From: a virus
DNA length: 62,690 bases
Strand: one strand, 5' to 3'
IMG/VR virus record: IMGVR_UViG_3300032883_000564
Coordinates: 1-62,690 of that record
This document shows, one piece after another, positions 48,547-55,452 of this stretch (position 1 is the first letter of the stretch; every line of letters starts with the position of its first letter). The notes beneath the pieces are model-generated. The model worked only from the letters and a program-made list of their open reading frames with translations. It searched no databases and had not been told where the DNA came from. Made by a program: the position numbers and the translations under genes.

Positions 48547-50164
48547 GCTTCACCTCCGACTTCTCCTCCACCCTATCGCCCAAAAGCAGGGCCAGCGTCG
48601 CCTCCAGCCGGTTCGGAAGCCACCTCGTCTGGTAGTCCTCATAGGCGCGGTCCAGGCTCCTTACGAGCCGCACGGAATGCACCAGCAGCAACGTTTCCTC
48701 GCCCAGGGCCTCAAGGGCCCGCAGCACGGCGTCTGGCTGGCCACCAAAGGGAGGCAGGTTCACGCCCAGGAACTCCAGTACCTCCGCGATCTCGTACTCC
48801 AGGCGAGCATCCTGCTTGAGGCCGTCGCGCCGGATCAGGCCCGCGGCGAGCACCTTCGTCGGGTTCGCCGCCAGGAGACGCGCCGCCGCCAGAGCCCTCT
48901 CCTTCAGCCCGTCCTGCGCCGCCTCGACCCGCCGTTCCTTTTCCTGGTCGCGTACCTCCTTCGCCGACTTGCCTTCCTCCATCTTCTTCTTGCGGCAGGC
49001 CAGGTTCATACACAGGACCCGGACGCGATCGCGGGGCCCGCCGTACATGCTGCGCGACGGAGGGCAGACCAGGAGCGCACGGCCGGCACCTTTGCCTCCC
49101 CAGGCGGGGCAGGCGCGGCAGCCGTCCTTGTCAGCCACGTGGGGCAAGACGAACGCTAGGGGCGCCGCCTCAGCCCGCTTGGAGTAGATGCTGTCGCTAA
49201 AGCTAACAGGCAGGGCAGGCATCCCATCGACGTCCCCGGCGCTCATCCCGTAGACCCCGTCCCCGGCGCTCATCCCGTAGACCGGCACGAGAGGCGACAG
49301 GTCATAGTAGACCGGCAACCCCTCGGCGTCCTTCCCTTTACCCCCCAGAAACGCCTTGAGGTCGGACTCCATCTCCTCGCGGTGGACGGCGGCCACGGAC
49401 GCCACGTAGTTGGCGGGGTTTGTGCATACCGGCTTGCCGTCCGGCGCAGTGCCGAGACAGCCCTTGGCGGCGCACTCTTCCTTCCAGTCGAAGGGAGTCT
49501 CCCTGTCCAGCGAGATGGTCCGCGCCTGGAAGATGCCCCCGACTGTCTGCTCCACGCGCTCCTCGGTAGCATCCGGCTTCTTGCGGACGCCGTCGATTCC
49601 GTCCTCCAGGACACCGAGCTGCTCCAGCGGCGCAAGGGCCCGGGCCTGGGCTGGCGTAACTACCCGCTCCTGCATGGCCTCCTGAAGCTTCTCGGGGAGC
49701 GCCAGCAGCGACAGACGCTCCTGGACGTAGGAACGGGAGCGCCCAATGGCCTGGGCCAGTTGATTTAGCGTCCAGTCCAGCTCCTCCATGACGGCCTTGA
49801 ACTGCCGGCCCTCGTCAAGCGGATGCAGGGACGCGCGCTGCAGGTTCTCGCTCAGCCCTGCGCGCGCCGCCTCGGCGTCGTCGCACTCGACCACCTCGAC
49901 GGGGATCGTCACCCATCCCAGGCGACGCGCCGCCTCGACGCGACGGTGGCCGGCGATCAGCTCCAGGTGCCCGTCGACCCTTCGGGCCCGCGGCGGCAGC
50001 AACAGACCGTCGCGCTCTATCGACCCCACGAGCTGAACAAGGGCCTCCTCGTCCTGGACAGTCCGCGCCAAGCTCGGTGAGGCCGAGATCTCCTTAAGGT
50101 CGCACGGGATCACTGTCCCCAGAGGCAGCTTGGGCATCGATTCTTCAGCCTTCTTCTTCGGCAA
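48539..50164 (-). CDS. Large ParB-like protein
   Basis: 541 aa from TTG 50164 (AAGGAGG five bases upstream). Residues 15-115 are a ParB N-terminal domain (LLPPRARRVDGHLELIAGHR ... SENLQRASLHPLDEGRQF), then an HTH (LNQLAQAIGRSRSYVQERLS). The remaining 330 residues hold Cys clusters (CAAKGC ... VCTN, CRACPAWGG, CMNLACR) and a duplicated VYGMSAGD. No ParA is seen nearby. Roles could be partition, gene regulation or DNA condensation; CTP binding is possible from the fold. Confidence 0.8.
   Translation of the reverse strand: MPKKKAEESMPKLPLGTVIPCDLKEISASPSLARTVQDEEALVQLVGSIERDGLLLPPRARRVDGHLELIAGHRRVEAARRLGWVTIPVEVVECDDAEAARAGLSENLQRASLHPLDEGRQFKAVMEELDWTLNQLAQAIGRSRSYVQERLSLLALPEKLQEAMQERVVTPAQARALAPLEQLGVLEDGIDGVRKKPDATEERVEQTVGGIFQARTISLDRETPFDWKEECAAKGCLGTAPDGKPVCTNPANYVASVAAVHREEMESDLKAFLGGKGKDAEGLPVYYDLSPLVPVYGMSAGDGVYGMSAGDVDGMPALPVSFSDSIYSKRAEAAPLAFVLPHVADKDGCRACPAWGGKGAGRALLVCPPSRSMYGGPRDRVRVLCMNLACRKKKMEEGKSAKEVRDQEKERRVEAAQDGLKERALAAARLLAANPTKVLAAGLIRRDGLKQDARLEYEIAEVLEFLGVNLPPFGGQPDAVLRALEALGEETLLLVHSVRLVRSLDRAYEDYQTRWLPNRLEATLALLLGDRVEEKSEVKRE
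49228..49285 (-). repeat. 27-bp tandem duplication within the ParB-like gene
   Basis: Two near-identical units encode VYGMSAGDG and VYGMSAGDV in a region linking the DNA-binding part and the Cys-rich C-terminal part. Confidence 0.75.
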
Positions 50165-50441
50165 GGGAACCTCCTTTCGTCTCTTCATCGACTTCGTAGT
50201 CCTCCGAGTTGGCCGGATCGTCCACTTGGAATTCGTAGAGGCGGGCCGCGTCGTCCCAGAGGCCGTCAAATTCCCAGGCATCCTCTGTAGTTCCCCAGGC
50301 ATAAGTGGCCTCGCTATCATCGTCATCGGGCCGCCGCGGCTGCCAGGCGGCCATGGCCTTCTCCGGAGTCGAGTAGGCGCCCCGAATAAGCCTATCGCCA
50401 TGAAAGCTCGTCTCAAGCACCCATACCTTCTTCTTCGCCAA
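50145..50441 (-). CDS. Acidic hypothetical protein, 98 aa
   Basis: TTG 50441 (MAKKKVWVLETSFHGDRLIR). N-terminal beta hairpin with YSTPEKAMAAW, then an acidic tail. Its end encodes TKGGSLAEEEG, which is also the RBS and start of the ParB-like gene. Confidence 0.6.
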   Translation of the reverse strand: MAKKKVWVLETSFHGDRLIRGAYSTPEKAMAAWQPRRPDDDDSEATYAWGTTEDAWEFDGLWDDAARLYEFQVDDPANSEDYEVDEETKGGSLAEEEG

Positions 50442-50460
50442 GGGAACCTCCTTTCGTCTC
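50151..50460 (-). repeat. Duplicated 33-bp translation-start module (two copies at the ends of this span)
   Basis: About 33 bp (50151-50183 and 50428-50460) with one mismatch. Each contains AAAGGAGGTTCCC, then TTG and Lys codons. Each serves both as the C-terminal codons of one gene and the RBS/start of the next. Confidence 0.75.
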
Positions 50461-50823
50461 GAAACGCGCCAACGGGATCGTCGAGCCGGTCAGCCTGACG
50501 ACGACCTCAAGATCCATACGCCGGCAGCCGTCCAGCTCGGCGATTAAGCCCTCCAGCCTGAGCAGCCAAGCAGCCAGGTCCTGGCCGTTGCCCCGAACCA
50601 TAGCCCTGCCAGCGACCGTCAGTCTCATGGTCCGCGGCTTGCCGGGCTCCCATTCCAGCCAGCCCAAGCGCGCAGCCGCCCTCGCCTGATACCAAGCAAC
50701 AGAAGTCGAGGACAGGCCCAGGCCGCGCTGTAGCTCGCGGGTCGTGGGGCCAAAGCCGTGCTCCAGCCAGAAGCCGTCCAGAAAGCTCAGCAGGGCCGTC
50801 AGTACCTCCCGGGGCAGCGTCAT
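50413..50823 (-). CDS. LexA-type winged HTH regulator
   Basis: 136 aa. FLDGFWLEHGFGPTTRELQR followed by GLGLSSTSVAWYQARAAARL and W-E-P-G-K-P-R-T-M-R fits the LexA DNA-binding domain. There is no LexA protease domain; the C-terminal part is short. Likely a phage transcription regulator. Confidence 0.65.
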   Translation of the reverse strand: MTLPREVLTALLSFLDGFWLEHGFGPTTRELQRGLGLSSTSVAWYQARAAARLGWLEWEPGKPRTMRLTVAGRAMVRGNGQDLAAWLLRLEGLIAELDGCRRMDLEVVVRLTGSTIPLARFETKGGSLGEEEGMGA

Positions 50824-51029
50824 GGCAACAGCCCTGCGCGCACGGCCCGAACGCTGGCCTCCGTCCGGCAGGAGGCGCCCATCTTCCGGCGGATGTGCTG
50901 CACGTGCTTCCTGGCGGTCAAGGGACTGATGCCGAGGTCAAAGCCGATCTGCTTGTCCGCTCGCCCCTCGGCCACGAGGGCGAGGACCGCCAGCTCGCGC
51001 GGGGTCAGCTTGTGGGAGTTCTCTGTCAT
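50820..51029 (-). CDS. LuxR-type HTH regulator, 69 aa
   Basis: ATG 51029 chosen; ATG 51059 is possible. KLTPRELAVLALVAEGRADK, then Q-I-G-F-D-L-G-I-S-P-L-T-A-R-K-H-V is the GerE/LuxR DNA-binding domain alone. It overlaps the next gene by 4 bp. Confidence 0.75.
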   Translation of the reverse strand: MTENSHKLTPRELAVLALVAEGRADKQIGFDLGISPLTARKHVQHIRRKMGASCRTEASVRAVRAGLLP

Positions 51030-51150
51030 GGGCTCATGGTCTCCATGTGCTATCATCACCTTGGCGGTGCTGGATAAGGCCGCCGAGGGCGCTCGTCGCC
51101 TAGCCTTAATCGGTGCCGGCGGCGGGCGTCTTGTTCGGGCATATCAACCC

Positions 51151-51372
51151 TCATCCGTACACAACCTCAACGACGGCGCCGCAGCCACAACACTCCCACT
51201 CCCTCAGCAGACCGCCGCGGCGGCCGTCGGCGTCAGCTCCATACGACCGGTCCGTGCCGATGCAGCGCCAGCTCGGGCAGCCGCACTCGCACGGGTCCGG
51301 CATCTCCCTCTCCATCTCCTCGTACGCCGCGTCCCGGCGGGCGTCCTCCCGCAGTTCCTGGAGCGTGCTCAC
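51151..51372 (-). CDS. Cys-rich zinc protein, 73 aa
   Basis: GTG start. DPCECGCPSWRCIGTDRSYG ... WECCGCGAVVE holds two Cys clusters. Function unknown. Confidence 0.55.
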   Translation of the reverse strand: MSTLQELREDARRDAAYEEMEREMPDPCECGCPSWRCIGTDRSYGADADGRRGGLLREWECCGCGAVVEVVYG

Positions 51373-51413
51373 AACCGCCTTCTCCTACGCAGGTAGAACG
51401 TAGCTAGGATCAC
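51369..51413 (-). CDS. Possible 14-aa peptide
   Basis: GTG 51413 after GAGGGGAG; MILATFYLRRRRRL; its stop overlaps the next GTG (GTGA). May be a leader peptide for coupling. Weak evidence. Confidence 0.25.
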   Translation of the reverse strand: MILATFYLRRRRRL

Positions 51414-51445
51414 TGGCTTCTCCCCTCTTTGCAGCGGAGGCTGCA

Positions 51446-51637
51446 CTAGCTGTACTTGGCCCCCGTAGCAGTGTGGCCATCCGGATAAATGTAGACGTAG
51501 GAGTGCCGGCCGGTAGGACTGATGGGACAGTGCTCGGGGCCCATCGTCCTGTGGTAGTCTTCCACGGCCAACGTCTTGCCGCAGCGACACCGGTAACACC
51601 CCTTCTTCGGCTCGGCCACCGCACCCTTCGCCATCAT
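51446..51637 (-). CDS. Small zinc protein, 63 aa
   Basis: First gene after the promoter at 51676-51704. CYRCRCGKTLAVEDYHR and a later C/H pair suggest a zinc knuckle. Confidence 0.6.
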   Translation of the reverse strand: MMAKGAVAEPKKGCYRCRCGKTLAVEDYHRTMGPEHCPISPTGRHSYVYIYPDGHTATGAKYS

Positions 51638-51666
51638 CTTGCTGCCCTCCTGCCTGCTTCCCTGTA

Positions 51667-51709
51667 CCTATGTTTATGGTAGCACCCTAACGCGTGTGTG
51701 TCAATAGAA
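51667..51709 (-). promoter_or_regulatory. Promoter module, copy 2
   Basis: TTGACA (51704-51699), 17 bases, TACCAT (51681-51676), minus strand; it drives the regulator/ParB cluster. Matches the module at 43230-43272 in 41 of 43 bases. Confidence 0.75.
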
Positions 51710-51738
51710 CAGGAGGAGGAGAAGGAAGAATTTCTCAA

Positions 51739-51760
51739 GATTTCCGGGCGCCCGGAGATT
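51739..51760. repeat. Dispersed palindrome, copy 4 (noncoding)
   Basis: Core TCCGGGCGCCCGGA, perfectly symmetric, 35 bp upstream of the -35 box of promoter copy 2. This is the only copy outside genes. Confidence 0.75.
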
Positions 51761-51767
51761 GGCAGGG

Positions 51768-52178
51768 CTAGGGCTTGGGGCTCTGAGAGGGGCGGTGCCA
51801 GCCACGCGCCTTGCGGAGCTGCCAGGCTGCGCGCCAGTTAGCCCGCAGCTCGGTCTGACCGTCGGGGCCCCTTAGGCGCTTCTTTGCCCAGCGGTGGTAG
51901 CGCGTCCGCTGCTGGGCCCGCCTCACCTCCAACGTCTGTGTCGGCCGAGCCTTCGTGTGGCAGCGGTCTATGCCAAGCCGGTCGCAGAGCTGCGCGTACC
52001 ACCATCGGGATATCCCCAGGCCCGTCTCCTCCCGAAGCGCCTTCAGCACCTCGGGGAAGGGCATCTGGGCAAGCGGCGGGTGCTTCTTGCACTGCTTTAC
52101 AGCTCTCTGCCCACTGTGGCGCAGGAGGAAGTCGATGCGGATCTTGGCGAGGGCAGGATCGGAGCTCACGGCTCCCAT
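51768..52178 (-). CDS. Basic hypothetical protein, 136 aa
   Basis: ATG 52178. FLLRHSGQRAVKQCKKHPPL and ETGLGISRWWYAQLCDRLGI suggest an HTH-like fold; C-terminus basic. Last gene of the early cluster. Confidence 0.55.
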   Translation of the reverse strand: MGAVSSDPALAKIRIDFLLRHSGQRAVKQCKKHPPLAQMPFPEVLKALREETGLGISRWWYAQLCDRLGIDRCHTKARPTQTLEVRRAQQRTRYHRWAKKRLRGPDGQTELRANWRAAWQLRKARGWHRPSQSPKP

Positions 52179-52205
52179 TCTACACCGCCAACGCGTCGAT
52201 GCCAA

Positions 52206-52397
52206 TTATCGGGCCGCGCGCCGGCAGCTCAGGCAGCGCCCTTCATAGAGCCGCTTCTCCACGTGGTCCGGACCGGCCAGTATCCCGCAGTCCCGGCATC
52301 GCGGATGCCCGCGCGCTTGACGGCCGCAGACAGCGCACTCCATCGCCGAACTGCTTGGTGCCGGCCGCTCAACCACAAGTCCGGTGTCTGTTCTCAA
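52206..52397 (-). CDS. Zinc protein, 63 aa
   Basis: TTG start. MECAVCGRQARGHPRCRDCG then EGRCLSCRRAAR: three C-x-x-C pairs. Possibly nucleic-acid binding. Confidence 0.6.
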   Translation of the reverse strand: MRTDTGLVVERPAPSSSAMECAVCGRQARGHPRCRDCGILAGPDHVEKRLYEGRCLSCRRAAR

Positions 52398-52518
52398 ACG
52401 CCGCCAACCTCCTGCTCGCCCGATCCACGACCACCGCTAGCTCTCCACCCGCGAGAGCCACGTTCACTCTCACCTCGGCCAACTGCCCACAGCGGCAGCC
52501 CAGCCGTACCTTCACCAT
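52369..52518 (-). CDS. Small hypothetical protein, 49 aa
   Basis: ATG 52518 (MVKVRLGCRCGQLAEVRVNV) after GGAGG; a longer form from TTG 52587 is possible. Beta-rich with a C-x-C; unknown. Confidence 0.5.
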   Translation of the reverse strand: MVKVRLGCRCGQLAEVRVNVALAGGELAVVVDRASRRLAAFENRHRTCG

Positions 52519-52587
52519 TGGCCCCGCCTCCTCCAGGTCCGGCACGTCCAGCCACAACTGCGGATGGACTGGATGCGCCAGCCGCAA

Positions 52588-52887
52588 CTAGCCCTCCTCG
52601 GGAGCCTTGATGTTCACCTTCGTCCGCGGCTTGGTCTCGAAGCTCACACTCCGGGACTCCACGGGCTTGACCTCGATGACGAAGCGGCCGCAACGAAGGC
52701 TCGTCGGCTCCTCGTAGCCCATCTTCAGGATGTCGCCCTTCACACTCTCATCGAGGTCGCGGTAGGCCTTCGACACGGCTCCCTTCTCCGCCTTGGCGCT
52801 CTCACGCCTCTCCAGCCGCTGCTCCAGGTCGGCGTCCTCCAGGACCTTCTCGTCGAAGCTCCCCTGTGCCTTTGCCTTAACCGGCAT
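52588..52887 (-). CDS. Hypothetical protein, 99 aa
   Basis: MPVKAKAQGSFDEKVLEDAD; charged helical N-terminal half, then a beta part (RCGRFVIEVKPVESRSVSFE). Next to the helicase loader; unknown. Confidence 0.6.
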   Translation of the reverse strand: MPVKAKAQGSFDEKVLEDADLEQRLERRESAKAEKGAVSKAYRDLDESVKGDILKMGYEEPTSLRCGRFVIEVKPVESRSVSFETKPRTKVNIKAPEEG

Positions 52888-53686
52888 TCGTGCCCCCTTT
52901 CTTCAGTCTCACGTCCTTGCCTGTGCAGGCCACCACTCCTCGCCCGAACCGGCTGAGTATCCGGGGGTCCAGCCGGTCCGGATCCACGTTGCTCGTCACG
53001 ATAGTCGGAAGAGACGCGCCGTAGCGGGCGTCCAGCATCAGCCACAGCCGCTCACCCGCCCACTCCGTCGCCTTCTCGGTGCCGAGATCGTCAAGCACGA
53101 GCAGGCAGCGGCCCGTCATGAACGGGGCCATCAGATCCTCTATGGCGCCGACAACCCTTTCCTCCTCCGGGGTCCGCCTGTCCGCCTCATAGGCGTGCCG
53201 CCAGTAGTCCAGGAGATGGGGTACGGCACGGAACATGGCGCCGGGGTGCACCGTCTCTTTCATCGCCGCCACAGCCAGGTGCGTCTTTCCTGTGCCACAC
53301 TCCCCAATTAGGAGCGCCCCCCAGAGCCTGCCGGCCGCCACGGCCTTCGCCGCCCTGAGCGCGCGCTCCATACCCGGGTTCAGCGATAGGTCGAAGCTGG
53401 CGAAGGTGCAGACGTGAAAGCGTGGCGGGACCTGCTGGCGCCTGAGCCGCTGCTCTTCGGACTCGTCCAGGATGCACTGGCAGGGCAGGGCCTTACCGAA
53501 GTCAGGGTGGCCGAGGGGGACGCCAGCCCGGACGTAGCCGGCGTCGCCGCATAGCGGACAAGCCGGATCATCCTGAACCGGGGCACACCCGCTCCCCAAC
53601 GAGTCTTCGGGCGAACTCTCCCGGCCCTTCTCGATGATCTCGGCCAGCTTCCTCATCCCGCCTCGTGGCCCGCCTGCCAGCGTCAT
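52877..53686 (-). CDS. DnaC-like helicase loader ATPase
   Basis: 269 aa; ATG 53686 overlaps the methyltransferase stop (ATGA); ATG 53656 is an alternative. A Cys motif (CPLCGDAGYV ... LPCQC) precedes the AAA+ core: Walker A GECGTGKTH, Walker B LLVLDDLGTEK, sensor TIVTSNVD, arginine finger region ILSRFG. It would load the host DnaB on phage DNA. Confidence 0.9.
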   Translation of the reverse strand: MTLAGGPRGGMRKLAEIIEKGRESSPEDSLGSGCAPVQDDPACPLCGDAGYVRAGVPLGHPDFGKALPCQCILDESEEQRLRRQQVPPRFHVCTFASFDLSLNPGMERALRAAKAVAAGRLWGALLIGECGTGKTHLAVAAMKETVHPGAMFRAVPHLLDYWRHAYEADRRTPEEERVVGAIEDLMAPFMTGRCLLVLDDLGTEKATEWAGERLWLMLDARYGASLPTIVTSNVDPDRLDPRILSRFGRGVVACTGKDVRLKKGGTNAG

Positions 53687-55449
53687 GCCGCGCATTGCTT
53701 GATCCGTCTTCCGATCCACTCGATCACGTTCACCGTCACGGCGTCTCCGAGGGCGGCGTACCGCCTGCCATCGGGGCACCGTGAGCATGGGTCATTGAAG
53801 GGGGGATCGTTGTGGGTATGAACCCACTCATCAGGAAAAGCCTGAAGTCTGGAACACTCGACTGGGGTTAGTCTTCTAACAGAATAAGGGGCGTGTTCTG
53901 ATTGCGCTTGAAGGCCAGAGGATGACCCCACTTCTTGAAGCGCAGATAGTGCTTGTTGCAGTAACCGAGCCCCTTCTGGGGTTTTCCACAGATCACACAA
54001 GGGATGATGATAAGGTGTTCGTGAACGTGGCAACTGCGGCATATGCGCTCTAGGTTGCTCAGGGCTTGATTCGCATGATTCCCGTCCTTGTGGTGTACAT
54101 CCTTTGCGTTCAACGCGCCGCAGCGGCTGCATGGCCCCGGCGGTATCAGTTTTCGGGCGTGATAGTGAGGCGTTGATTGACCGTTCGCTCGGCTCACCCT
54201 CGCATCGAACGCCTGACTCATACACTGACGGTTGCAATACTTCCGCCGTCCGAAATGGAGCAAGGTCTCCAAGTCGCCGTCGCGCTCCCTCTTGCGAACC
54301 AGCAGCATCCCGCAGAAGGCGCAATACTTGATCGGGGTCGGCTTTCGTGGCATCGGCATATGCTTCTAGCATATGCCTCATACCTTCTACTGTCAAGGGT
54401 TCCCATCCTCCGTCGGGGTCAGGCGGCGCACAGATAAAGGTTTCGGATTCGGCATCGATTCTTCGGTTTGGGCCTGGGTGGGCATCGAGGGCAAGGGCGA
54501 TGAGGTTGTCGGCTCCGTCACCTCTCGGCCCTGAGTACCCGTGGTGCCCATCGCTGGCTTCAAGGGGAGCGGCGACTCCGTGTTGATGGCCCCGTTGGAG
54601 CGAGTACATTGGCCCCTCTCGGTATCCCCGTCCGACCTCTGGGCCACCGGATTGCTTGCCGCTGATGTCTTCGAGGGCGATGCAGGTTGTGCCGGTGTGT
54701 TCGTCAACGCCACGAGGGCTGCTTCTAAGTGCGTGGGCAACGCTCTCCCCCGCCTTTCCGCCCGCCGGAGTATCCCCGCCGCCGCCCTCGGTGAAAGCGA
54801 GTATTTCTGCGGCGCGGCCAGTTGGAGAATGTCCTTGAGAGAAGGGTGGGAACAGGGCGAGGACAAACACCCTACGTCTTCGCTGAGGAACCCAGTGCTG
54901 GGAGTCGATAATCCGCCATGCAAGGTCCACTGCCCCGCATTCGGCCAGCGAATTGAGAACCGTCCCGAAGTCTCGACCACTAGCTGCGCTGAGGAGACCG
55001 GGGACATTCTCGAATAGAGCGACGGTTGGAAACCGACCATTGGAAGCGACCCTCATCTCACGAATGATCCGAATGAACTCAAAGAACAGGCCAGAACGAG
55101 CACCGCCTATGCCTGCCCGCTTGCCGGCGACTGAGAGGTCTTGGCAGGGGAAGCCGCCGCAGATGAGATCAACAGACATTGCCTCTCGCCACCCCAGCGG
55201 CCCTCGCCCCTGAGCGGATAGGCCAAGCCCTCCTGCCATTCCAGGTTCGCCCCGTTCTCCCTCCCTCGCTGCATCAGGGCCAAAGGTTCGCACGTCTCCC
55301 CATCGGGGCACGTCGGGCCAGTGTCGGGCAAGGACTTGTCTTCGCCAGTCATCTATCTCCACCTGCCACTTGCACTCCCAGCCCGCCCGCTCCAGCCCCA
55401 GGTCGAAGCCGCCGATGCCTGAGAAGAGCGAGCCGAAGGTCACGCCCAC
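53683..55449 (-). CDS. Cytosine-C5 DNA methyltransferase containing a nested HNH gene
   Basis: 588 aa, against roughly 400 typical. GVTFGSLFSGIGGFDLGLER is motif I; FPCQDLSVAGKRAG (100-104) has the catalytic Cys; ENVPG (147-151) and QRRRRVF follow. The variable region holds phage-type repeats (HHGYSGPRGDGADN). About 165 residues (360-520) correspond to the DNA of an HNH gene read in another frame. SVRRLTPVECSRLQAFPDEW (523-542) and the C-terminal motif ALGDAVTVNV end the protein. Both frames are open. Methylation likely protects phage DNA. Confidence 0.85.
   Translation of the reverse strand: MGVTFGSLFSGIGGFDLGLERAGWECKWQVEIDDWRRQVLARHWPDVPRWGDVRTFGPDAAREGERGEPGMAGGLGLSAQGRGPLGWREAMSVDLICGGFPCQDLSVAGKRAGIGGARSGLFFEFIRIIREMRVASNGRFPTVALFENVPGLLSAASGRDFGTVLNSLAECGAVDLAWRIIDSQHWVPQRRRRVFVLALFPPFSQGHSPTGRAAEILAFTEGGGGDTPAGGKAGESVAHALRSSPRGVDEHTGTTCIALEDISGKQSGGPEVGRGYREGPMYSLQRGHQHGVAAPLEASDGHHGYSGPRGDGADNLIALALDAHPGPNRRIDAESETFICAPPDPDGGWEPLTVEGMRHMLEAYADATKADPDQVLRLLRDAAGSQEGARRRLGDLAPFRTAEVLQPSVYESGVRCEGEPSERSINASLSRPKTDTAGAMQPLRRVERKGCTPQGRESCESSPEQPRAHMPQLPRSRTPYHHPLCDLWKTPEGARLLQQALSALQEVGSSSGLQAQSEHAPYSVRRLTPVECSRLQAFPDEWVHTHNDPPFNDPCSRCPDGRRYAALGDAVTVNVIEWIGRRIKQCAA
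53868..54359 (-). CDS. HNH endonuclease nested in the methyltransferase gene
   Basis: 163 aa. YCAFCGMLL, then KYCNRQCMSQAF, RCGALNAKDVHHKDGNHANQ and LERICRSCHVHEH form a zinc-bound HNH nuclease; CVICGKPQKGLGYCNKHYLR is a C-terminal zinc module. Its stop lies in the codons for SVRRLTP of the host gene. It has its own promoter. Probably a homing endonuclease that entered the conserved methyltransferase motif. Confidence 0.85.
   Translation of the reverse strand: MPMPRKPTPIKYCAFCGMLLVRKRERDGDLETLLHFGRRKYCNRQCMSQAFDARVSRANGQSTPHYHARKLIPPGPCSRCGALNAKDVHHKDGNHANQALSNLERICRSCHVHEHLIIIPCVICGKPQKGLGYCNKHYLRFKKWGHPLAFKRNQNTPLILLED
54368..54396 (-). promoter_or_regulatory. Promoter of the nested HNH gene
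   Basis: TTGACA (54396-54391), 17 bases, TATGCT (54373-54368); eight bases to the ATG. The 8-bp palindrome GCATATGC occurs twice, separated by 5 bp, across the -10 box and start. Confidence 0.7.
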
Positions 55450-55452
55450 ATC

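Noticed and set aside
47064-48635. 523-codon plus-strand frame
   Set aside because: Runs across several well-supported minus-strand genes and contains long Pro/Arg low-complexity stretches.
53868-54434. Group I intron or intein carrying the HNH gene
   Set aside because: The HNH stop lies inside the coding motif and only about 75 bp precede it, so there is no room for an intron core; the HNH frame differs from the methyltransferase frame, so it is not an intein.
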